A stretch of DNA of 13,258 nt from Prevotella sp. (GTDB lineage: Bacteria > Bacteroidota > Bacteroidia > Bacteroidales > Bacteroidaceae), in contig JAJPYV010000250.1 of the NCBI GenBank assembly GCA_021204735.1, positions 1 to 13,258 of the forward strand, in the 5' to 3' direction. The notes under the pieces are model-generated. The model ran no database searches, had not been told where the DNA came from, and saw nothing but the letters and a program-made list of their open reading frames with translations. This document shows, piece by piece, positions 7,910-13,258 of the stretch. A program made the translations under genes and the position numbers. The first letter of the stretch is position 1. Every line of letters begins with the position of its first letter.

Positions 7910-8929
7910 TCATTTGAACAGTTTTATCTTCTTAAACAAAGGATTCTTACTTTCAATAATAATCATCTCTAAAATCAGCACAACAAGCAGCAAAATACCG
8001 ACAGCCTGAAACTGTTCATCGTATTCACTATAAACTACACTGGAAATCTCCCCTTTCTGGAGTTTTGTCAGTTCGTTATTTAGTTGCTTTTGCGCCACAC
8101 TGCTATTGTCCACATGGATGTATGCGCCACCGCCAGCCGCAGCCAGTTGCCTACACATATCCTCATTGAGAGCAGACATCACTATCGAGCCAGTGTTGTC
8201 CTTCATATATCCGCCATGTTCATCAGGGATAGGAGAGCCTTTCGGAGAACCGACACCAAGGACATATACACGCATACCTTTCTTGCGCGCTGCCTTTGCC
8301 GCCTCGACAGCCTGTCCCTCATGATCCTCACCATCGGTTATCAATATTATAGCCCGCCCAACCTTCTCGTTTTTTTGTGTAAAACTATTAGTACTAATCC
8401 TGATAGCTTCCGCAATGTTAGTACCCTGCAAGGCAATGAGCGAAGGGTCGATATTATGCAGAAACATTTTAGCAGACACATAGTCACTTGTGATAGGCAA
8501 CTGCACAAAAGCATCACCAGCAAATACCACAAGACCTATCTTGTCGTTGGTGAAGTTATCCACCATGTTCTCCACCAACATTTTACTCTTATCCAAGCGT
8601 GATGGCACCACATCAGTAGCTTTCATCGAATTACTAATATCCAAAGAAATAATCACCTCGATACCGTTGCGTTTCTCCTGACTGATTTTAGTACCCATTT
8701 GCGGACGGGCGAGCATAATGACGAGCAAAGCAAAAGCCACTGTCATCAGCCAGAATTTCAGTTCCCTACTGAAAGGAGACACATCAGGCATAAGTTGTTT
8801 TAGCAGAGTAGGATCACCGAACATCTTCAGTTTCTTTCTCCTCTGACGTATGCCTATCAGTTTTATCACGAACAGTAACGGGATAAACAGCAGGAGATAC
8901 AGATATAATGGACTTTCAAATCTGAACAT
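7910..8929 (-). CDS. batB: BatB, membrane-anchored VWA protein
   Basis: This 339-residue protein is anchored at both ends. Membrane helices lie at about 8-24 and 58-75 and, C-terminally, at 308-326. The von Willebrand factor A domain spans about 90-290 with an intact MIDAS: Asp97, Ser99 and Ser101 (DISNS), Thr170 (LQGTNIAEA) and Asp199 (LITDGEDHEG). VWA domains with a MIDAS bind a divalent metal and a partner acidic residue. In Bat operons they are thought to be remodelled by the MoxR ATPase. With helices 1 and 2 close together and one at the end, the VWA domain is probably periplasmic. The gene follows batA by 10 bases, and its TGA overlaps an alternative batC start. BatB was assigned over BatA by its downstream position, the DISNS/DGEDHEG motifs and the tail. 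Confidence 0.93.
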   Translation of the reverse strand: MFRFESPLYLYLLLFIPLLFVIKLIGIRQRRKKLKMFGDPTLLKQLMPDVSPFSRELKFWLMTVAFALLVIMLARPQMGTKISQEKRNGIEVIISLDISNSMKATDVVPSRLDKSKMLVENMVDNFTNDKIGLVVFAGDAFVQLPITSDYVSAKMFLHNIDPSLIALQGTNIAEAIRISTNSFTQKNEKVGRAIILITDGEDHEGQAVEAAKAARKKGMRVYVLGVGSPKGSPIPDEHGGYMKDNTGSIVMSALNEDMCRQLAAAGGGAYIHVDNSSVAQKQLNNELTKLQKGEISSVVYSEYDEQFQAVGILLLVVLILEMIIIESKNPLFKKIKLFK

Positions 8930-8939
8930 AATTCTATTT

Positions 8940-9938
8940 TTATGGTAACCTACGGAATACCGTCAGTCTCAACAAGATTTCCAACAGCATGGTGATGACA
9001 GCAGCAAGTGCAAACCCCTGGTATGCCTCATAGCGCTTTGAGAATTTCTTCACATCCATTCTCGTCTTTTCCAACTTGTCGATATCCTCATAAACTTTTT
9101 TCAGTTCTCTCGTAGTAGTGGCTTGATAAAACTTTCCGTTGGCTATCGAGGCGATCTCGCTCAACGTCTTCGTATCCACATCGGCTCGTACGTTTACGTA
9201 TTGTATCGTTCCTCCCACCGGCATAGGATAAGGAGCTACAGTCTTACTGCCAAGTGCGATTGTGTAGACACGTATTCCCATACTCTTGGCAATATTAGCA
9301 GCCGTCAATGGAGATATGTCACCACGATTGTTCACACCATCAGTCAAGAGAATAACCACCTTACTCTTAGCCTTACTTTCACGCAACCTACTGACAGCAT
9401 TCACAATACCCATTCCGATAGCCGTTCCATCTTCGATAAGGCCCTTTGCAGCAATATCAGTGCGTACATTTTGCAGGAGGTTGATCAATGAAGTATGGTC
9501 GGTAGTCATCGGGCATTGTGTGAACGACTCGCCAGCGAATATTGTCAAACCGATATTGTCGTCAGCACGGTCGGATATGAACTGCGAAGCCACTGCCTTC
9601 GCCGCCTCTATACGGTTGGGCTTTAAGTCCTCTGCCAACATACTGGTAGAGACATCCATAGCAATCATTATGTCAATGCCCTCAACTGTACGACTACCCC
9701 AACTGTTATGCGTCTGCGGCCGAGCCATGATAATAACGACAAGAACGAACGTAATGATACGCAAGAGCATGGGTAAGCCCAAAAGACGGACACGCATACT
9801 TTTCGGTGCATAGCGGTAGGCAAAAGTGTCGCTCATCCGCATCGTAGGCTCACTTTTCTTCCTGTAAAGCAGATACCAAATCAGATAAGGTATAAGCAGC
9901 AACAGCAACAGAAAATATTCCTTATTGGCAAATTCCAT
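8940..9938 (-). CDS. batA: BatA, membrane-anchored VWA protein
   Basis: This 332-residue paralogue of BatB has the same layout. Membrane helices lie at about 9-25 and 57-73, followed by the ARPQ motif that also occurs in BatB, and another at 308-327. A VWA domain lies between. The MIDAS is complete: Asp95, Ser97 and Ser99 (DVSTS), Thr172 (EDGTAIG) and Asp200 (LLTDGVNNRG). IFAGESFTQCP (133-143) matches the VFAGDAFVQLP block of BatB, which supports an ancient duplication. As in BatB, the role is inferred: a metal-dependent protein-binding domain at the outer face of the inner membrane, working with MoxR and the TPR proteins. It starts 13 bases after the unnamed Bat-operon protein and ends 10 bases before batB. 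The start ATG is directly followed by the hydrophobic first helix. Confidence 0.93.
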   Translation of the reverse strand: MEFANKEYFLLLLLLIPYLIWYLLYRKKSEPTMRMSDTFAYRYAPKSMRVRLLGLPMLLRIITFVLVVIIMARPQTHNSWGSRTVEGIDIMIAMDVSTSMLAEDLKPNRIEAAKAVASQFISDRADDNIGLTIFAGESFTQCPMTTDHTSLINLLQNVRTDIAAKGLIEDGTAIGMGIVNAVSRLRESKAKSKVVILLTDGVNNRGDISPLTAANIAKSMGIRVYTIALGSKTVAPYPMPVGGTIQYVNVRADVDTKTLSEIASIANGKFYQATTTRELKKVYEDIDKLEKTRMDVKKFSKRYEAYQGFALAAVITMLLEILLRLTVFRRLP

Positions 9939-9951
9939 GATTTAAATCACT

Positions 9952-11019
9952 TTATAGCAGCAGACAAACTTGATATACCGTTAATACCAACAATGCAATG
10001 CTTATTATTATAAACGCTATTATGCAGCCCTTCAATAATGTACGGGAACGCATATTACGCTTGTCGACTTCTGTCAATTTAGGTTCTACCCTTTCGACAG
10101 TAGGTTGGTTTTCCTGTTTTGTCGTGTTGATAAAATCTATCGCACTGACCAAATTAGCATCATTCTCATTAATTAGAGTAGAATATTTAGCAAATTTCAC
10201 GAGGTCAGCCGTAACGAAGAGTTCTTTCAACTCGTCAATCATTTTCTGGTCACCATCCTCACGGAGACGAGCGATAATCTCGCTACTTGTCATCTCCATA
10301 GCATTGAAACCAAACCTTTCATATATGTATTTGCGGACAACATCAGTAAGAAGGGTGTAATAAGTCTTTTGGTCTTCAGATACCGACATTTTTTCTTCCT
10401 TAATACGTTCAATTTCCTTCAACGCCTTTTGGTGAGGGAGCACTTTCTTAATAATACGGACATGTGCGATAACAGGTTTGTTGTCTTTCAGGCGCGTCCA
10501 CAGATAATAGATAAGAACGTTGAGCAACACGAAGAAAACGCTCAGCCAAAAAGCCAATTCCCACTCGCTCCACAAGAACGGATTGTCCTGCACGTCTTTC
10601 GGTGGATAAAACTTTTCAGGATGCAAAGTATCCACGGGCACTGTAAGCACCTTCAAAGCAAGACTTTTAGATTGATATTTCTTGCCGTCAACCAGAACGG
10701 TCATTGGCGGAATATAATACAGATTCTCGTCAAACGAAGTCAACGTATATTTCTGGGATATCTTCACAAGTCCATTGTCTTGCTTAGTAGTATCAGCAAT
10801 TAAAGTTTCCACCACCTCTACACCCTGCGTAAGCAGTTGTTGCGGCTTATAAGAAGGCATTTTCACTTTTGCTCCTTTTTTCGCCGTAACGGTCAAAGTA
10901 AGATCAGTCTGTTCACCGATAAGTATTTGCAGCGAGTCGATTTTCGACTCAACAAAGACTTGTGCCGAAATAATCAGCGCACAGAAGGCAAAAGATATGA
11001 TTACAAATAGTCGTCTCAT
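9952..11019 (-). CDS. Bat-operon membrane protein with BatD-like cytosolic domain, function unknown
   Basis: This 355-residue protein has no name I am sure of. Residues 1-19 are a signal peptide ending in ISAQ. Residues 22-125 form an exported beta-rich domain (IGEQTDLTLTVTAKKGAKV). A membrane helix lies at about 153-174. Residues 175-325 are a cytosolic, charged, helical domain (YYTLLTDVVRKYIYERFGF, then TSSEIIARL), and 332-353 a second membrane helix at the extreme C-terminus. The position between DUF58 and BatA, with gaps of 18 and 13 bases, matches a gene annotated in other Bat operons as an aerotolerance-related exported protein. The cytosolic part aligns with residues 517-574 of the BatD-BatE protein and resembles DUF4381/DUF4129-type helical domains seen beside MoxR and DUF58. 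Its role is probably scaffold or sensor in the same complex; this is inference. Confidence 0.8.
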   Translation of the reverse strand: MRRLFVIISFAFCALIISAQVFVESKIDSLQILIGEQTDLTLTVTAKKGAKVKMPSYKPQQLLTQGVEVVETLIADTTKQDNGLVKISQKYTLTSFDENLYYIPPMTVLVDGKKYQSKSLALKVLTVPVDTLHPEKFYPPKDVQDNPFLWSEWELAFWLSVFFVLLNVLIYYLWTRLKDNKPVIAHVRIIKKVLPHQKALKEIERIKEEKMSVSEDQKTYYTLLTDVVRKYIYERFGFNAMEMTSSEIIARLREDGDQKMIDELKELFVTADLVKFAKYSTLINENDANLVSAIDFINTTKQENQPTVERVEPKLTEVDKRNMRSRTLLKGCIIAFIIISIALLVLTVYQVCLLL

Positions 11020-11037
11020 TTTTAATGAATTAAGAAA

Positions 11038-11907
11038 TCAGTTACGCAAGGCGAAGAGCTGCAATAATGATTTCACATAATCCTGATTAGTCGCAATGGA
11101 AATACTGTCTACATTACTCTTGTTGAATGTCTCCTTCAATATCATTTGGCGGTTTCTCCAATAAGTATTATGAGCATTTCTCAAGCGCCTGTCGCTCGTG
11201 TCGATAACCATTTCATGACCAGTCTCTGCATCAAGCACTTTGAGCAGTCCTACGTTAGGTAAAGACACGGCACGAGGGTCATAAACCTGTACAGCAACGA
11301 CATCATGCTTTCGGTTGCAAATCGTCAGAGCATCCTCAAACGAATTTTGCGTGTAGAAATCACTCATTAGGAACGCCGTACATCTGCGTTTCAACGCACT
11401 TGTGAGAAACTCGACAGCCATTTTCACATCGGTTTTCTTACTCTCTGGTTGGAAGTCAAGCATTTCACGGATAATGAAAAGGATGTGCTTGCGTCCTTTC
11501 TTAGGTGGAATATATTTCTCAATTTTGTCAGAAAAGAACACGACACCTATCTTGTCGTTGTTCTGGATTGCACTGAAAGCGATAGTTGCCGCAATCTCCG
11601 TAACAATATCCCGTTTCATGGCGGTTTGGGTACCGAAATCCAATGAGCCACTGACATCTATCATCAGCATCACTGTCAGTTCACGCTCCTCCTCAAATAC
11701 CTTCACGTAAGGACGATGAAAACGAGCCGACACATTCCAATCGATATCACGGATATCATCCCCATATTGGTATTCACGTACCTCACTGAACGCCATACCC
11801 CTGCCTTTAAAAGCCGAATGGTATTGACCGGCAAATATATTATTGCTCAAGCCACGGGCCTTTATCTCGATTTTTCTGACTTTCTTGAGAATTTCCTGAG
11901 TATCCAT
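11038..11907 (-). CDS. DUF58 protein with VWA-like MIDAS
   Basis: This 289-residue soluble cytosolic protein has the DUF58 signature at 35-62: GRGMAFSEVREYQYGDD, then IRDIDWNVSAR. A VWA-like fold follows with a MIDAS start at Asp84, Ser86 and Ser88 (DVSGS), a conserved MSDF at 181-184, and a helical tail. DUF58 proteins nearly always lie beside a MoxR ATPase and are thought to be its adaptor or substrate. No signal peptide or membrane helix is visible. The frame could begin one codon upstream at TTG 11910. I chose ATG 11907 because it overlaps the moxR stop as TGATG, a common arrangement for translational coupling. The next gene starts 18 bases after the stop. Confidence 0.93.
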   Translation of the reverse strand: MDTQEILKKVRKIEIKARGLSNNIFAGQYHSAFKGRGMAFSEVREYQYGDDIRDIDWNVSARFHRPYVKVFEEERELTVMLMIDVSGSLDFGTQTAMKRDIVTEIAATIAFSAIQNNDKIGVVFFSDKIEKYIPPKKGRKHILFIIREMLDFQPESKKTDVKMAVEFLTSALKRRCTAFLMSDFYTQNSFEDALTICNRKHDVVAVQVYDPRAVSLPNVGLLKVLDAETGHEMVIDTSDRRLRNAHNTYWRNRQMILKETFNKSNVDSISIATNQDYVKSLLQLFALRN

Positions 11908-12902
11908 CAAGGAACCTCCACCTTATTAATAACATCACTGACAATTTCCTCACTCGTCACATTTGTAGCTTCAGCCTCGTAGGAAAGGCCAATTCTGTGG
12001 CGAAGCACATCGTGAGCTATCGCGCGGACATCTTCAGGAATTACATAACCACGTCTCTTAATAAAAGCGTATGCACGAGATGCCTTTGCAAGATTTATGC
12101 TTGCGCGAGGGCTGCCACCAAAAGTTATGAGGTCTTTCAACTTTGCCAAGCCATATTTTTCAGGATATCGTGTAGCGAAAACGATGTCAGCGATATACTG
12201 TTCAATTTTTTCGTCGATATACACCTGTCTCACCACTTCACGAGCGTTGATAATATCAGAAGACGAAACAACGGGCCTTACCTCAGGTAGAGAACCAGCA
12301 AGATTTTCCCTGATAATAAGTTTTTCCTCCTCAAGAGTAGGATAGTTGATTACGACCTTGAGCATGAAACGGTCAACCTGTGCCTCTGGAAGAGGGTATG
12401 TACCTTCTTGCTCAATAGGGTTTTGTGTTGCCATTACGAGGAAAGGTTTCGGCAAGTCAAATGTGCTACTGCCGATTGTAACCTGTTGCTCCTGCATAGC
12501 CTCAAGCAATGCACTCTGCACCTTTGCCGGGGCACGGTTGATTTCATCCGCCAGCACGAAATTAGCGAACACCGGACCTTTTTTCACTTGGAACTTCTCG
12601 TCTTTCTGCGAGTAAATCATCGTACCGATAACATCGGCAGGCAACAAATCAGGAGTAAACTGGATTCTGCTATAGTCCGAATCAATCAGTTGAGAGAGAG
12701 TCTTAATAGCAAGTGTTTTTGCCAAACCAGGAACACCTTCCAGCAAGATATGTCCATCACTGAGCAAACCGATAAGAAGAGTTTCCACCAAATGTTTCTG
12801 CCCTACAATCACGCGATTCATCCCCATTGTAAGGTCTGTCACGAAAGAGCTTTTCTGTTCTATTAAGATATTCAGTTCACGGATATCAATAGATTCTGCC
12901 AT
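11907..12902 (-). CDS. MoxR-type AAA+ ATPase, first gene of the Bat operon
   Basis: This 331-residue cytosolic ATPase of the MoxR/RavA class is thought to act as a chaperone that remodels or activates VWA (MIDAS) proteins. It has Walker A GVPGLAKT (56-63), Walker B VLADE (116-120, followed by INRAP), sensor 1 in ATQNPIEQEG (158-167), an arginine-finger candidate Arg178 in AQVDRF (174-179), and a sensor 2 region with GGSPRAS (262-268). Length and motif order fit the family, and all catalytic elements look intact. It is the first gene after the promoter at 12932-12939. Its TGA overlaps the DUF58 start by one base, so the ATPase and its likely partner are translationally coupled. Gene names for this family in Bacteroidota vary, so I give none. 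Confidence 0.95.
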   Translation of the reverse strand: MAESIDIRELNILIEQKSSFVTDLTMGMNRVIVGQKHLVETLLIGLLSDGHILLEGVPGLAKTLAIKTLSQLIDSDYSRIQFTPDLLPADVIGTMIYSQKDEKFQVKKGPVFANFVLADEINRAPAKVQSALLEAMQEQQVTIGSSTFDLPKPFLVMATQNPIEQEGTYPLPEAQVDRFMLKVVINYPTLEEEKLIIRENLAGSLPEVRPVVSSSDIINAREVVRQVYIDEKIEQYIADIVFATRYPEKYGLAKLKDLITFGGSPRASINLAKASRAYAFIKRRGYVIPEDVRAIAHDVLRHRIGLSYEAEATNVTSEEIVSDVINKVEVP

Positions 12903-12931
12903 ATTTCTTGTTTTTTAATTTGTTTTGCGCA

Positions 12932-12939
12932 CAAAAGTA
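12932..12939 (-). promoter_or_regulatory. Bacteroidota -7 element (TACTTTTG) of the moxR/Bat operon
   Basis: Read on the minus strand this is TACTTTTG, an exact match to TAnnTTTG. It ends 29 bases before the moxR start codon, which puts the transcript start near 12925 and leaves a leader of roughly 20-25 bases. The -33 side is weak: the nearest candidate is GTTTA at 12962-12966, with 22 bases between it and the -7 element. It is the only such element I find close upstream of moxR. Confidence 0.65.
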
Positions 12940-13201
12940 CTATATTTACCCTTTTATGTAATAAACTTTCGGACTAAATAATATTAAAAAACACTTTTGA
13001 AACCTATTATTTAACGTGTATTCAATGAAAATCTTAATAATTAAATATATGAGTAAAGGATATAAAAAAAATATGTAGTATATCAAAATTATACTATTTT
13101 TGAAAAAAGCGTTTTTAACTCTTTATATTATGACCATAAAAGTAAAAAAAAGAAAAACAATTTGTTAAAAGGTAAATGAAAGTTGTGGTAGGGTGAAAAA
13201 A

Positions 13202-13233
13202 GTTGGTTTTTTCAAGAATTGTATGTACTTTTG
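13202..13233 (+). promoter_or_regulatory. Probable rightward promoter (GTTG at -33, TACTTTTG at -7)
   Basis: On the plus strand TACTTTTG lies at 13226-13233, an exact match to the Bacteroidota -7 element. GTTG at 13202-13205 is 20 bases upstream, close to the usual spacing for the TTTG -33 box. The transcript would start near 13240 and run out of the window to the right. No protein start can be assigned within the remaining bases. Confidence 0.55.
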
Positions 13234-13236
13234 TAA

Positions 13237-13258
13237 AGTCTGATGGTGAGGTTAGACT
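13237..13258 (+). other. Small hairpin just after the rightward promoter
   Basis: AGTCTGA (13237-13243) can pair with TTAGACT (13252-13258) through six Watson-Crick pairs and one G-T pair, with an 8-base loop. It lies where the rightward transcript is expected to begin, so it would sit at the very 5' end of the RNA. It may stabilise an mRNA leader or be the first stem of a structured RNA. The window ends at the last paired base, so the stem may be longer. Confidence 0.4.

Larger units (their letters stand above)
12903..13258. other. Divergent AT-rich intergenic region upstream of moxR
   Basis: I see no convincing coding frame on either strand in these 356 bases. The region is very AT-rich, with runs of A and T. 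It carries several matches to the Bacteroidota -7 element TAnnTTTG: on the minus strand at 12932-12939 and 13084-13091, and on the plus strand at 13095-13102 and 13226-13233. In DNA this rich in A/T some matches are expected by chance. The two at the ends of the region are best placed, one for moxR and one for a rightward unit beyond the window. No tRNA-like cloverleaf or long inverted repeat was found apart from the small hairpin at the right edge. Confidence 0.75.

Noticed and set aside
8084..8602. Plus-strand open frame of 172 codons antisense to batB
   Set aside because: It lies wholly inside the conserved VWA coding region and has no recognisable domain, signal peptide or promoter. The minus-strand gene explains the sequence.
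9286..9813. Plus-strand open frame of 175 codons antisense to batA
   Set aside because: It is an antisense shadow of the batA VWA domain. It has no domain motif and no neighbouring gene on that strand.
11908..11910. TTG start one codon upstream for the DUF58 gene
   Set aside because: ATG 11907 in a TGATG overlap with the moxR stop is the more common arrangement.
13084..13102. Two further TAnnTTTG matches, TAATTTTG on the minus strand and TATTTTTG on the plus strand
   Set aside because: They lie in a very AT-rich stretch where such matches are expected by chance, with no clear -33 partner and no well-placed gene start.
13243..13258. ATG at 13243 as the start of a rightward gene
   Set aside because: It would lie at or within a few bases of the predicted transcript start and inside the hairpin, and only five codons are visible. 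It cannot be supported.

Overview
The window is almost entirely one leftward (minus-strand) gene cluster from a member of the Bacteroidota, most likely Bacteroidales and Prevotella-like. The evidence is the Bat (Bacteroides aerotolerance) gene order, promoter elements matching the Bacteroidota -7 consensus TAnnTTTG, weak or absent Shine-Dalgarno sequences, a DUF2027-Smr protein, and moderate-to-low GC with AT-rich spacers. No mobile element, CRISPR array, tRNA or rRNA gene was found.

Read in the direction of transcription, from high to low coordinates, the layout is as follows. A roughly 356-base AT-rich divergent spacer (12903-13258) carries a leftward promoter in front of moxR and a probable rightward promoter, followed by a hairpin, for a gene beyond the right edge. 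Next comes the Bat operon: a MoxR AAA+ ATPase, a DUF58 protein with a VWA-like MIDAS, an exported or membrane protein of unknown function, BatA and BatB (membrane-anchored VWA proteins), BatC (TPR repeats with an Asn/Gln/Lys/Asp-rich segment), and an 857-residue protein that joins BatD and BatE in one frame. After the Bat genes, with gaps of 12-20 bases, come a PAP2-family membrane phosphatase, a long-form QueA-family protein and a DUF2027-Smr protein. After an 82-base gap comes glutamine-dependent NAD+ synthetase, cut off by the left edge.

The Bat genes probably work as one envelope complex. The MoxR ATPase would act in the cytosol on VWA/MIDAS proteins (DUF58, BatA, BatB). The TPR, BatD and SH3-like parts would form the periplasmic and membrane scaffold. 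The name comes from an aerotolerance phenotype in Bacteroides fragilis, but the molecular function is not settled. The downstream PAP2, QueA, Smr and NadE genes look like ordinary housekeeping genes that may be partly co-transcribed.

Nothing here looks like a completely new system. The observations most worth a second look are the BatD-BatE fusion, which keeps a signal-peptide-like segment in its middle, and a near-gapless similarity between the cytosolic domain of the unnamed 355-residue Bat-operon protein and that of BatD. Also of interest are the long insertion in QueA and the promoter-hairpin arrangement at the right edge.
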